A stretch of DNA of 64,000 nt from an uncultured Eggerthellaceae bacterium. Its GTDB lineage: Bacteria > Actinomycetota > Coriobacteriia > Coriobacteriales > Eggerthellaceae. The stretch is taken from contig CAUEBO010000004.1 of the NCBI GenBank assembly GCA_958454405.1, forward strand, positions 1 to 64,000. Direction: 5' to 3'. The notes below the pieces were generated by a model. That model was not told the DNA's origin and did not search any database. It worked only from the letters and a program-made list of their open reading frames with translations. This document shows, piece after piece, positions 7,001 to 14,480 of this stretch (positions are counted from its first letter, which is position 1; each line of letters begins with the position of its first letter). The position numbers and the translations under genes were made by a program.

Positions 7001-9280
7001 GACAGCGGCTCCTTCGTCATCAAGGGGCTGAACACGGCGCTCGAATACGCCGTGAAGGCTGGTGCCGACGGCTCCTTCGGTCCGTGGACGAAAGCGGTTT
7101 CCGATGGCGAGCTGGACCTCGGCAGCCCGGTCGACGCGGTGCGCGTGCGCGTGTCCGCCACCGAGAGCGCCCCCGTGTCGCTCCCGGCCACCGTGACGCC
7201 CTCCGCCTATGCGGTGTCGCTTGCGGCCGCCGCAACCGATCTCACGTACGGCTACAGCGCTGCAGATGCCGCCTCCGCCATCGCGCTCACGGTAGCGAAC
7301 GACTCCGACGTGGCCGACGGTGCGAACAGCGCCATCGTCACCGACACCGTATCGCTAGCCGACGACGTTCCCTTCACCATATCCCACGAGGGAACCACCG
7401 GTCAGAAGAGCGTGGAATTGGCCCACGATATAGGCAAAGGCAGCTCGCACACCGACATCTACCTCGTGCCCAATGCGGGCCTGGCGGCGGGCAGCTACCA
7501 GGTGGAGGCGACGCTTGTCTACCACGCCAAGGCGGTGGAGGGGGTTTCGTACACGGCGCGCGTGACGGCGTCCCTTACGGTGTCCAAGGCCGCCCAAGAC
7601 GTCCCGACCGACCTTGCCGCCACGCAGCAGACCGCGGACTCGCTCACGCTGACGGCTGACGCGCCCGCCTCGGGCACCACCTCGGGAATAGTGGAGTTCA
7701 GCTGCACGGCGGGATCCACGTGGGGCGCGAGCGCAAGCGTGCAAGGGGGAGCCGCCGCAGCGACGCTCGACCGACTGAACGCCGGCGCCGTTTATTCCTG
7801 CACGGCGCGCATGGCGGGCGACGACAACCACGAGCCTTCCCCCGCCTGCCCCGCCTCACCCATCGCCACGGCCCATGCGGCTCCCGCTGCTGCGGACGTG
7901 GCCGTCGACCACCACGCCGAGACGCTCTCGTTCGGATCGGCCTTCGAGGCCTGCACGAATGACTCCGACCCTGCGGGCTCGGCCTACCGAAGCGGCGACT
8001 CGCTGCGCTCGGTGCTGGACGCGGGCGGCGGGACGGTTTCCGTGCGCAAGAAGCAGACCGTCGACGCGAGCGGCGTTCCCATCCCCGCGTCCGCATGGTA
8101 CGGGGTGGGCGTGTCCCGTCCCTCCATCTCGTTGGGCACGTCGTCCACCAACGCCACCAGCAGCCGCGTGGCTGACGGCACGCTTTCCGTTACCGGGGCG
8201 GCGCAGTTCCAGTACCGCGTGAAGGGCGCCCCCGATTGGACGCCGGTGCCAGGCTCCAAGATGGAGGGCCTGCCGGCCGCCGTCTACGAGGTGCGCACGC
8301 CCGCCACCTCCACGGCCTTCGCCAGCACGCCTGTGGAGAGGACGATCGAGGCGAACAACTTCTGGGTGACGTTCGACCTGGGTTACGCCGCAGGGACCGC
8401 TCCCGCCGAGCAGCTCGTGGCGCGGGGCAACGTGGCGTCGGAGCCCGCCGATCCCGTCCGCGAGGGCTACCAGTTCGTTGACTGGTACGCCGACGGCTCG
8501 ATCTGGGACTTCGGCGTCGCGCCGACCGCCGACACCACCCTCACCGCCGCTTGGACGGCCAATTCCTACACGGTGAAGTTCGACGCCAACGGCGGCGCGG
8601 GCGAGCCCATGGCCGACCAGCCGTTCGTCTACGACGCGGCGCAGGCGCTCTCGGCTTGCTCGTATACGCGGGAGGGCTACCTGTTCAAAGGCTGGTCGCT
8701 TGTGCAGGGCGGCGCGGCAGAGGATCCGGGCGCCGAGCCGACGGTGGCCTACACCGACGGGCAGACGGTGTCGAACCTCGCATCCGACGCGAACGGAACC
8801 GTCACGCTCTTTGCCGTGTGGGCGCGACCGGCCATATCCGCCGCCGTGCCCATCAACGCCACCGTGGTGGTGGACGCCAGCGGCGATTTCGTCTGCCCGA
8901 GCCCCTTGGATCCCGCAAACCCCGATGCGGGCGGCTACGCCATCTCGAGCACGACGCCCGCGGCGCTGAAGGTGGAGTCCGTGTCCTTCAAGCTCGCGGA
9001 GGGCGCTACGGACGTCTTCACGAAGGCCGCCAAGACGAAAGCCGTCGTGAATGGCCTCGAACTTGCAGCGAACGACACCGACAAGACCACGGCGCCTTTC
9101 GCGACGAGCTTCACGCTGGCCGCGGCGAGGGACGGCAAGACGACGTACCGGCCGCTCGAGCTCTCGCTGACCTACCCGGGCGGCACCATGACGTACGCGA
9201 AGGAGGCGCGGCCCTTCGCCACGCTCACCTACAAGCTGGCGTTCGACGACGGGGCCGCGGCCTCGGGGGAGGGGGCGTGA
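4088..9280 (+). CDS. Large secreted surface protein with InlB-type repeats; 5' frame interrupted at a G8 tract
   Basis: The open frame is 1730 residues from ATG 4088, but that ATG touches AAGGGG (4082-4087) directly. The ATG at 4096 is spaced correctly (8 nt), yet its frame ends at TAG 4216-4218 just after eight Gs (4201-4208). With seven Gs the 4096 frame would join this protein. A hydrophobic signal segment (RRALSVVLAIVLAAGLAPA) sits about 60 residues in. Next come an Ig-like region (about 90-170), a jelly-roll-like module with FWLELQNGGFE and GNLLDNVEF, many beta-rich modules, and near the C-terminus (about 1420-1580) two Listeria-Bacteroides/InlB B-repeats (REGYQFVDWYADG, REGYLFKGWS). No LPxTG or TM anchor is seen. 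It is probably an adhesin-like protein, held by or acting with the downstream genes. An AT-rich patch near 4850-4885 is unlike the rest. Confidence 0.85.
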   Translation: MHPCSTTTQPACMRPPRARCRACTKRLPAQPPASETPSGGVFNRRVRGSATSVTAAPLARRALSVVLAIVLAAGLAPAIPSIHAPEAAYAEGAANSTVTITHQPVGGTFAKGAPLRLYVQAFSPDNHLLTYQWYRSDALAGEGTPIDGQTSSTLNVTTPSVSGTAYYYAEITDASSGLKVRSNAAAVSVQDWTVYDEDQTTAENPAPTSTAGSRPFWLELQNGGFECTVGATVHGSIYFENLPGWHTTITSMDSNYQGKRIIEAANASETYKVPNLAGSSLVAELASTDVSCLFQEVATQPGKIYSWKLDHHGRAGGAAGNDVMAVVIGPALTQEETESLATSGVIKGGSDSVTYPYGTNASRTEEKSLFNAIVNALKAQEGGTLPSSGEYVVPYVLPSGATRNYYVSMTSDPRVANASWGHYAGTYTVPEGQGSTVFAFANISSGSNGYGNLLDNVEFKAGGGVDVSTDVGYEGDGRLQVNDVQRGYDYGILEVRGSTAFAAQGVQAALGAASLTADENGWYAPGDTGTLTFSNLTPGKTYRVVAVPTNAINEDLGSNLTPGLVLDESYYRQVTIKPVADSSDGAGGNIQATAEATPDGNARVIVRPVREDVEYALLDTTSSGTEPDANAVVKGWTKVGADDEQLSFDGLRREHLYAIVARPKDYDEIDYADQVAAGSYVIVKTPSKDFVDVDEGSVTRSEDGMSLTVTNKSNRQQRYLVYDADTGEKYDGAWHQIQGGSTDNTSWTALDPTKNYQIVAAEPPTDVSTGSAPSPGLRSYGVAPAPEVDYVSETVGKDGVVPASIEYRVQDKADPGRWHFGSADSWVAGTGGAALSFAGVLDSAANGATLTYRLKSDYDGPSIAVVSAFEVPARPAAPVAGGGFAVDYAAETLSAGTSGAALQTRASGSSAWSAAGTAAVPFTSLGWGGAERAVEVRLAASQEGRTFASKAAGVTLAARPDVPTGLLLVENDSGSFVIKGLNTALEYAVKAGADGSFGPWTKAVSDGELDLGSPVDAVRVRVSATESAPVSLPATVTPSAYAVSLAAAATDLTYGYSAADAASAIALTVANDSDVADGANSAIVTDTVSLADDVPFTISHEGTTGQKSVELAHDIGKGSSHTDIYLVPNAGLAAGSYQVEATLVYHAKAVEGVSYTARVTASLTVSKAAQDVPTDLAATQQTADSLTLTADAPASGTTSGIVEFSCTAGSTWGASASVQGGAAAATLDRLNAGAVYSCTARMAGDDNHEPSPACPASPIATAHAAPAAADVAVDHHAETLSFGSAFEACTNDSDPAGSAYRSGDSLRSVLDAGGGTVSVRKKQTVDASGVPIPASAWYGVGVSRPSISLGTSSTNATSSRVADGTLSVTGAAQFQYRVKGAPDWTPVPGSKMEGLPAAVYEVRTPATSTAFASTPVERTIEANNFWVTFDLGYAAGTAPAEQLVARGNVASEPADPVREGYQFVDWYADGSIWDFGVAPTADTTLTAAWTANSYTVKFDANGGAGEPMADQPFVYDAAQALSACSYTREGYLFKGWSLVQGGAAEDPGAEPTVAYTDGQTVSNLASDANGTVTLFAVWARPAISAAVPINATVVVDASGDFVCPSPLDPANPDAGGYAISSTTPAALKVESVSFKLAEGATDVFTKAAKTKAVVNGLELAANDTDKTTAPFATSFTLAAARDGKTTYRPLELSLTYPGGTMTYAKEARPFATLTYKLAFDDGAAASGEGA
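4096..4218 (+). CDS. Out-of-frame 5' segment of the surface protein gene (40 codons)
   Basis: ATG 4096 with AAGGGG at 4082-4087 (8-nt spacing) reads MQHNNPASVHAPSASPVPSL and on to GNPVGGGLQ before TAG. Its third codon positions are clearly more G/C-rich than those of the overlapping 4088 frame, and its composition is ordinary, whereas the 4088 frame is Cys/Arg/Pro-rich like a shadow frame. It is therefore the likely true N-terminus, separated from the rest by one extra G. Confidence 0.55.
   Translation: MQHNNPASVHAPSASPVPSLHEAPARTASGIGNPVGGGLQ
4201..4208 (+). repeat. Poly-G tract (G8), candidate slippage site
   Basis: Eight consecutive Gs early in the surface protein gene. Removing one G fuses the well-signalled ATG 4096 frame to the signal peptide and body of the protein. 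Nine Gs would lead to a stop in the third frame. Confidence 0.7.
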
Positions 9281-9831
9281 TGACGAGGCCCGAAGACACG
9301 GCGATCGGCGTGCAAATGGCGGCCTCCAAGCGCCGCCGCGCGCGCATCGGCGCCGCCGTCGGCGCGCTTGCCGTGCTCCTGGCCGTGGCCGGGGCGCTGT
9401 GGTTCTTCTCGGGAGGCGCCGAGCCGTTCTACGATGCCTCCGCGCGCGCCGGCCAAGCGCCCACCAAGACGCCCGAGGAGATCCAGGCCGAGCTCAACCG
9501 CGTGGTGGAGGAGGGCATGTTCAACATCTCCATCGCCTCGACAATCGACTTCGCATCTCCCGGATCTCCCGGGACCGCCAACATCGAGAACGTGCCCGGC
9601 AACCGCTACGACATGAAGGTGACCATCGCGCTCGATGACACGGGCGAGACGGTGTACGAGTCGGGCGGCATCGCGCCGGGCGACTACATCCCCGAGATCG
9701 AGCTTGCCCGTGCGCTGGAGGCCGGCACGCATGACGCCACGGCGACGTTCTTCGCTTACGACCGCGAGACGCACGAGCAGGTTGGCTCGGCGGCCGCCCG
9801 CGTCGTGCTCGCGGTGGGGAGCGCGTCGTGA
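9280..9831 (+). CDS. Small membrane-anchored extracellular protein
   Basis: 183 residues; its ATG overlaps the stop of the preceding gene (ATGA), so it is translationally coupled. After a basic stretch (KRRRARIG) comes one membrane segment at about residues 24-44 (AAVGALAVLLAVAGALWFF). A linker and an outside domain of about 110 residues with beta-rich composition follow. The sequence TANIENVPGNRYDMKVTI starts a segment seen in many uncharacterised Firmicutes/Actinobacteria surface proteins. The function is unknown; it may help present the large protein encoded just upstream. Confidence 0.85.
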   Translation: MTRPEDTAIGVQMAASKRRRARIGAAVGALAVLLAVAGALWFFSGGAEPFYDASARAGQAPTKTPEEIQAELNRVVEEGMFNISIASTIDFASPGSPGTANIENVPGNRYDMKVTIALDDTGETVYESGGIAPGDYIPEIELARALEAGTHDATATFFAYDRETHEQVGSAAARVVLAVGSAS

Positions 9832-9886
9832 GCGCCGTGCGCATCCTTTGCCCCGGGAGGTGGCCGCCAGGGTAGTCGAAGTTGGC

Positions 9887-10009
9887 CATCCTGGGCGGAG
9901 CGCGAAGCGCGGAGTCGAAGGATCCCGCGCGGCGCTAGCTGCGAGGCTTCTGGTTGGCACCGCGCGGGATCCTTCGACTACGCTCCCTTCGGTCGCTCCG
10001 CCCAGGATG
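9887..10009. repeat. Long interrupted inverted repeat between surface-protein genes
   Basis: The outer arms 9887-9902 and 9994-10009 (16 bp) and the inner arms 9913-9932 and 9960-9979 (20 bp) are perfectly complementary; the loop is 27 nt. The words ggatccttcgact and cgctccgcccaggatga resemble intergenic repeats seen in many gut bacterial genomes. It could act as a terminator or RNA processing site between 9831 and 10065. Confidence 0.75.
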
Positions 10010-10064
10010 ACGGAAGCGGCAGCAGCCGATTGCAACGAATTGGAAAAACGAGAGAGGAACAACC

Positions 10065-10682
10065 ATGAGCACAAAGAAGAAAACCACCCTGAAGGCCGCT
10101 TGCGCCCTCGCCCTGTCCGGGGCGCTCGCGCTGGCCCTCGCCCCTGCGGCGTTCGCCGCGCCGCCTTCGGAAGGCGCCGACACGCCCACGGCGTTCACGG
10201 GCAACAGCGGCGACACGGAGGTGAAGGTGGCCACCGACGCCGGGCAGCTTTCGGCCGAGGTGCCGCTCAACATGAAGGTGGTGGCCAACCCCGCCGGCGG
10301 CGCCATCACAGCTCCCGACGCGAGTGCCTACCAGATCAAGAACAGCTCGTACTTCAAGATCTACGTGACCGACGTCAAGGCGACGGCCAACGCGAGCGGG
10401 GGCTGGGCCTACTCCGGCACCACGACGGGCGCCATCACCGCGACGGGAGCGACGGGCGACATCCACCTGGCCATCACGCCTGCTTCCGGCACCAAGCACG
10501 AGGTGAGCGCCGCGGGCGGCGAGAAGCCCAACTGGGAGATCGCGGCCGCGGAGGACGCGAGCGGGAAGAAGCTGGGCCTGGCGGTGACGGGCGCGACCTC
10601 TCCCCTCAAGAAGTCCATCGGCGATGCGGGCGAGCTGGCGGTCACGCTCACCTACACGATCGCGGCGGCGCCCGCGGAGTAG
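10065..10682 (+). CDS. Secreted protein with WxL/TasA-like beta domain
   Basis: 205 residues. Signal peptide: KKK, then a hydrophobic core AACALALSGALALALAPAA with an AFA-AP cleavage site near residue 31. The mature part has the pattern seen in secreted Gram-positive proteins of unknown role: VPLNMKVVANPAGGAITAPD, then QIKNSSYFKIYVTDVKA, then a C-terminal LTYTIAAAPAE strand. There is no anchor. AGAGAGGAA precedes the ATG by about 6 nt. It sits between two cell-surface genes and is probably a matrix or pilin-like partner; that role is inferred from context. Confidence 0.8.
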   Translation: MSTKKKTTLKAACALALSGALALALAPAAFAAPPSEGADTPTAFTGNSGDTEVKVATDAGQLSAEVPLNMKVVANPAGGAITAPDASAYQIKNSSYFKIYVTDVKATANASGGWAYSGTTTGAITATGATGDIHLAITPASGTKHEVSAAGGEKPNWEIAAAEDASGKKLGLAVTGATSPLKKSIGDAGELAVTLTYTIAAAPAE

Positions 10683-10710
10683 CGGGCCCTGACGGAAGGC
10701 GGACGGTAGC

Positions 10711-12249
10711 ATGAGAACGCAAACATGGATGCGGGGGATCGCGGCGGCGGCGCTGGCCGCCTCGCTCGCCATGCCCGTCGCGCCTGCGTGCGCCTCCGGG
10801 CCCCTCGAGACTTCCACGTCGGTGAGCGTGGCCGCGGCGGAGCTTTCAGCGGCCCCCTCCGGCAAGGTGTCCTGTGCGCTCTCCGAGGTCGCCTCGTACT
10901 CGGTGTCGGTGACGGTGGGCAACGCCGCAGGAACCCCGACCGTCACCTGGTCGCGCACGCGCGGCGACGCGCTCGACCCGTCGTTCTCGGCCTCGGGGGA
11001 GGTCTGCTCCCTCTCCGGCGTAACGGAGGCCGGCTCTTACGCCTATACGGCGCGCGTCGTGGATGGGTGGGGCCGCGAGGCCTCCGCGACGGTGGAGGTT
11101 GAGGTGTCTGCGGACGAGCCCGTGTCCGACTACGTCCAGGGCGCGGCCGCCGACCCTGCCACCGGGGTGCAGGTTGCGGGGAGCATCCACCGCTCCGCCT
11201 CGCTCTCGGTGCGGGCCGTCGCGGCGGACGACGCCGCCTACCAGCGCCTTCAGGCCTCGGCGGGCGGGAGGGGCGTCTTGGCGGCCTGGACCGTTTCGTT
11301 CTCCGGCGTCCCCGAGGGCGTCCCTGCCTTCCAGGGCGTTTTGACCGTGGAGCTGCCGGCCGTGCAAGCCGCGAGCCTCGCCGCCGCTTCGCTCTCCCGA
11401 ACCGCCCTCGGCGCGCCCGGATCCTCCGTCGGCTCGGACGCACTCGCCGCCTTCTCGTCGCCCCGGGCGGCCGCGCCGCCCGCCGCCTCGGTCGACGTGC
11501 TGCTCTTGCCCGAGGGTGGCGGGGACGCCGTGCTCCTGCGGGGCGGGCTCGGCGCGGGCGCGGTGACGGTGTCCACCGGCGCCCTCGGCGCGTTCGCGCT
11601 GCTCGGGGATGCTCCCGCCTCCTACACCGTCGAGGCTTCGGCCGGCCTGGGCGGCCGCGTGGAGCCGTCGGGCGCGGTCGAGCTGGCCGCCGGCGCGACC
11701 CAAGTGTTCGCGTTCTACCCCGACGGGGGCTACCGCTTGTCGGCGGTGAGCTTGGACGGCCGGGCGGTGGAGGTTGAGGGGAACTCCCTTTCCGTCGGCC
11801 CGGTCGACGCGGACCATGTGCTGCGCGCCGAGTTCGAGCGGGTTCCCTTCGACCCGTCGCGCACCCACGTCCTGAGAACGTCGGCCGGCCCCGGCGGGCG
11901 CGTGGACCCCGACACGGGTGATGCGGGCGTGCAGGTGGCCCACGGCGCCTCGCAGCTCGTGCGGTTCCTTCCCGACGAGGGTTGCCGCCTCTCGCGCGTG
12001 CTGGTGAACGGACGGGAGGTTTCCGTCGAGGGGGACGCCTACCTCGTAGCGGCCATGGAATCCGATACGGACGTTCAGGCGGAGTTCGAGGCGCTGCCCC
12101 CTGCGACGGCCGTGAGGCCGCTCAGCACGGGCTCAAGGCTCTCGCGGACCGGCGACGAGCTCCCCGTCGCGGCTCCGGCGGCCGCTCTGGTCCTCGCGGC
12201 GCTCGCGCTCGCGGCTGCTGGGTGCCGCCTGGCCCGGCGGAGGGGGTGA
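10711..12249 (+). CDS. Cell-wall surface protein with two InlB-like repeats and a sortase-type tail
   Basis: 512 residues. Signal peptide at 1-28 (GIAAAALAASLAMPVAPACA). An N-terminal Ig-like segment (about 30-130) is followed by a central beta-rich region. Two divergent InlB/bacterial repeats, each with the pattern vxAsAGxGGRVxPxG ... FxPDxGyRLSxVxxxGrxVxVxG ... DxxxxAEFE, lie at about 305-375 and 385-455. The C-terminus is a sorting-signal arrangement: SRTGDE, a hydrophobic stretch of about 22 residues, and a CRLARRRG basic tail. LSRTGD is a variant of LPxTG; such variants are common in this family of bacteria. Probably sortase-anchored. Confidence 0.85.
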   Translation: MRTQTWMRGIAAAALAASLAMPVAPACASGPLETSTSVSVAAAELSAAPSGKVSCALSEVASYSVSVTVGNAAGTPTVTWSRTRGDALDPSFSASGEVCSLSGVTEAGSYAYTARVVDGWGREASATVEVEVSADEPVSDYVQGAAADPATGVQVAGSIHRSASLSVRAVAADDAAYQRLQASAGGRGVLAAWTVSFSGVPEGVPAFQGVLTVELPAVQAASLAAASLSRTALGAPGSSVGSDALAAFSSPRAAAPPAASVDVLLLPEGGGDAVLLRGGLGAGAVTVSTGALGAFALLGDAPASYTVEASAGLGGRVEPSGAVELAAGATQVFAFYPDGGYRLSAVSLDGRAVEVEGNSLSVGPVDADHVLRAEFERVPFDPSRTHVLRTSAGPGGRVDPDTGDAGVQVAHGASQLVRFLPDEGCRLSRVLVNGREVSVEGDAYLVAAMESDTDVQAEFEALPPATAVRPLSTGSRLSRTGDELPVAAPAAALVLAALALAAAGCRLARRRG

Positions 12250-12255
12250 GCCCCC

Positions 12256-12537
12256 GTGGCGAGGAGGCCCGCCGGGGACGTGGCGGCCGACGACAACGCG
12301 CTCTTGGCGCTCATCGCGGCCCGCTCCTCCGGCCGTCCTCCCTGCGTATGCGCGTCGATCGCAGCGCTGGCTTCGGGGCTCGGCCGCACCGAGGCTCAGG
12401 CCAGGCGGTCGCTGCGCGCCCTCGAGGCCGCCGGGCACCTGGTCGTGGAGCATCGCTTCCTGCCCAACGGCGGCCAAGCCGAGAACGCCTACCGCGTGAC
12501 GCCGGCCGGCCGCGAGCGCCTCTCCCGCCTGGCTTGA
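12256..12537 (+). CDS. Small winged-helix DNA-binding protein
   Basis: 93 residues from GTG 12256, only 6 nt after the previous stop, with AGGGGG 9 nt upstream. The fold is a MarR/PadR-like winged helix: SIAALASGLGRTEAQARRSL forms the helix-turn-helix, and GHLVVEHRFLPNGGQAENAYRVT the wing. The coupling to the surface-protein genes suggests it regulates that locus. It has no ligand domain. Confidence 0.75.
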   Translation: MARRPAGDVAADDNALLALIAARSSGRPPCVCASIAALASGLGRTEAQARRSLRALEAAGHLVVEHRFLPNGGQAENAYRVTPAGRERLSRLA

Positions 12538-12561
12538 CGCACCAAGCGCGAAAGGCTCCGA

Positions 12562-12589
12562 AAAGCGCTCTCCTCTTCCGGGGCGCTTT
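12562..12589 (+). terminator. Possible terminator after the surface-protein locus
   Basis: AAAGCGC (12562-12568) pairs with GCGCTTT (12583-12589) around a 14-nt loop, 25 nt after the last stop. The stem is short and there is no long T run. Confidence 0.35.
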
Positions 12590-12703
12590 GCACAAAAACA
12601 CCGCTCTCCCTGCGCTCCGGTCAAAAGAGCTCTCGCAGCTCGTCGCTGGCTGCCTGCGCCAACCGTTTTCCCTGATCGTGCGGGCGGGGCCTGTCATTCG
12701 CGG

Positions 12704-12733
12704 TTGACGCGCCGCCGTCTGGTCCGCTATGAT
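12704..12733 (+). promoter_or_regulatory. Promoter for the leader region and DUF1062 gene
   Basis: -35 TTGACG (12704-12709), 18-nt spacer, -10 TATGAT (12728-12733). It is followed at once by the hairpin CGGGCCGC/GCGGCCCG (12740-12756). Confidence 0.65.
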
Positions 12734-12778
12734 GGCGGCCGGGCCGCAGCGGCCCGTTCCCTCGAAAGGACCTCTCTC

Positions 12779-12802
12779 ATGACCGTTCCTCCCAACCGGT
12801 AA
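12779..12802 (+). CDS. Candidate leader peptide MTVPPNR
   Basis: A 7-codon frame with AAAGGA 9 nt before its ATG, in the 5' region of the transcript starting near 12740. It ends in TAA. 30 nt later lies a hairpin CCGCGC-tgac-GCGCGG (12833-12848) followed by T-rich sequence. This order of promoter, leader codons and hairpin looks like an attenuation device, but no regulator or signal is evident. Confidence 0.3.
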   Translation: MTVPPNR

Positions 12803-12896
12803 ACCACGCGACGCATCTTGCCCCGCCTGCCGCCGCGCTGACGCGCGGTTGCTTTGCGATGGGCTTTTCCGGTTGAGACAATCAGAGAGGTTCCTT

Positions 12897-13061
12897 ATGA
12901 AAAAGCTGAACAACAGCGTCGTTCCGCCTGTGCCCGCCTTCCTTTTCGAATGCGATCGGATTGCGAAGGAAGGCAAAACCCCTTATGAAAACAATAGCGT
13001 GGCGCGTGGTGCCGGCCGGGGCGCCGGCCGCCCTGCGCCCTTGTGGAAAATGCGGTGCTGA
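12897..13061 (+). CDS. Short frame overlapping the start of the DUF1062 gene
   Basis: 54 codons from ATG 12897 (MKKLNNSVVPPVPAFLFECD), with GAGAGG 7 nt upstream. The first 30 residues read naturally, but the rest overlaps the DUF1062 gene in another frame and looks like a shadow. It could be a translational leader coupling into the gene at 12985. Not recognised. Confidence 0.3.
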   Translation: MKKLNNSVVPPVPAFLFECDRIAKEGKTPYENNSVARGAGRGAGRPAPLWKMRC

Positions 13062-13548
13062 CGCGGCGTTCTCGTCAACGGACTCGTTTCGGGTGAACGC
13101 CCAGAAGAAACGCTTGGACGTATGGCTCATCTACCGATGCGCGACCTGCGGCGCGGTGTGGAACTGCTCCGTGGCAAGCCGTGCGCGGCCGGGGAGCATC
13201 GACGGCGAGGAGCTGGACCGGTTCCTGGGCAACGACGCCCGGCTGGCGCTTCGATGCTCGCTCGATGCGGGCTTGCTGAAGCGCAACGGCGCGCGGCGGG
13301 GTTCGGTGTCCTTCGCCGTCGAGGGGCCCGCACCCGACGACGGCGAGGATTGCCGGGTCGAGATCGACGGCGGGGCCCTTGCGGGCATGCGGCTTGCCGA
13401 GGTGCTGCGCAAGAAGCTGGGCGTCTCGCGCAGCGAGCTGGAACACCTGGCGGAGGCGGGGCGTGTGAGCGCCGCCGACGGGACGGACGTGCTTTCGGCC
13501 AAGCTCCGGCCGCGCCAAACGGTGCTGGTGCGCGCTTCGTCCCTGTAG
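12985..13548 (+). CDS. DUF1062 domain protein
   Basis: 187 residues from ATG 12985 (MKTIAWRVVPAGAPAALRPC); GGAAGG lies about 11 nt upstream. DUF1062 proteins share the opening W-x-V-x-P, a zinc-ribbon-like CGKCG ... YRCATCGAVWN (cysteines near 28, 31, 56 and 59), and a C-terminal S4-like half, here RLAEVLRKKLGVSRSELEHLAEAGRVS. The S4-like part hints at RNA binding; the function is unknown. The gene has its own long, structured 5' region and a strong terminator. Confidence 0.88.
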   Translation: MKTIAWRVVPAGAPAALRPCGKCGADAAFSSTDSFRVNAQKKRLDVWLIYRCATCGAVWNCSVASRARPGSIDGEELDRFLGNDARLALRCSLDAGLLKRNGARRGSVSFAVEGPAPDDGEDCRVEIDGGALAGMRLAEVLRKKLGVSRSELEHLAEAGRVSAADGTDVLSAKLRPRQTVLVRASSL

Positions 13549-13568
13549 CCTGCAGGGCCGGGCTTCCG

Positions 13569-13597
13569 GGGGCGGCGGGACACCGCCGCCCCTTTCA
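13569..13597 (+). terminator. Intrinsic terminator of the DUF1062 gene
   Basis: A perfect 10-bp stem, GGGGCGGCGG (13569-13578) with CCGCCGCCCC (13583-13592) and loop GACA, followed by TTT. It lies 20 nt after the stop. Confidence 0.7.
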
Positions 13598-13769
13598 TAG
13601 GTTGCGGTCGGGCTTCTGGCGGGCCTGCGCTCGGCGATGGGGGGCGAGCGCAGCCGTCCCGGAAGCGGCACGGCTTCGGAGAGGAGGGCGCCCGCCGGCC
13701 TCGCCCCCGGCGTGCCGCCGTGCAAGCTCGCTCTGGCTGAAATCGGCCGATTGCGAAAATGTCGGGAGC

Positions 13770-13792
13770 TAATCCTATGGAGATGCTAGAAT
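13770..13792 (+). promoter_or_regulatory. Rrf2 gene promoter with motif shared with suf
   Basis: -10 TAGAAT (13787-13792). Just upstream, TAATCCTA (13770-13777) is identical to 1869-1876 in the suf upstream block. No good -35 is seen, which fits an activated or repressed promoter. Confidence 0.4.
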
Positions 13793-13927
13793 TTCAAGGA
13801 GACGACGACCGATCGTGCGGATCGTCGTGCCGGCAGGCGAGCCCTTCGGGCTGCCGCGGACGCGCGCCGAAGCGCGCTTGGATGCACGAAGAATACGGCG
13901 GATCGGTCGACCGGAAAGGACGGACCC

Positions 13928-14377
13928 ATGCTGGTTTCAACGAAGGGACGCTACGCGATGCGTCTCATGGTGCGCATCGCCCAGAGCGGCTCCGACGGCA
14001 AGGTGTCCCTGCGCGAGGTCTCGGAGGCCGAGGGGATCTCGCTCAAATACCTCGAGCAGCTCGTGCGCCCGCTCGTGCGGGCCGGCCTGCTGCGCAGCGT
14101 GCGCGGCAAGGGCGGAGGCTACGTGCTGGGAAAGGATTCGCGCGAGATCAGGGCGGGCGACGTGCTGCGCGCCGTGGAGGGCACGACGGCGCCCGTGGCC
14201 TGCCTGGGGCTCGATGGATCCGTGTCGTGCCCCCGTTCCGCCGAATGCACCACCGTCCGCTTCTGGACCGGCCTGGACCAGCTGATCGAATCCTATGTGG
14301 ACGGCGTCACGTTGCACGATCTGGCAGAATCCGGATCGGCAGAAACTGCCGCGAAAGCGTGGGCAACGGGCTTGTGA
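13928..14377 (+). CDS. Rrf2 family transcriptional regulator (IscR/SufR-like)
   Basis: 149 residues. The winged helix of the Rrf2 family fills residues 1-85: MLVSTKGRYAMRLMVRIA, then SLREVSEAEGISLKYLEQL (HTH), then RGKGGGYVLGKDSREIRAGDVLRAVEG. The cluster-binding loop holds three cysteines near 92, 101 and 107 (ACLGL..SCPRSAECTT), the arrangement that binds a [2Fe-2S] cluster in IscR-like proteins. AAAGGA precedes the ATG by 7 nt. It probably senses Fe-S status; control of suf and of itself is inferred from the shared upstream motif. Confidence 0.92.
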   Translation: MLVSTKGRYAMRLMVRIAQSGSDGKVSLREVSEAEGISLKYLEQLVRPLVRAGLLRSVRGKGGGYVLGKDSREIRAGDVLRAVEGTTAPVACLGLDGSVSCPRSAECTTVRFWTGLDQLIESYVDGVTLHDLAESGSAETAAKAWATGL

Positions 14378-14480
14378 CGGCGCCGCTACGGCTCGTCTCA
14401 TATTGAGCCGCGCGGGTTCGCGGCTTGAGGGCGGCCCATACAATGACCGGATGGCATATCGGTTGTTGCAAAGGAGTCGC

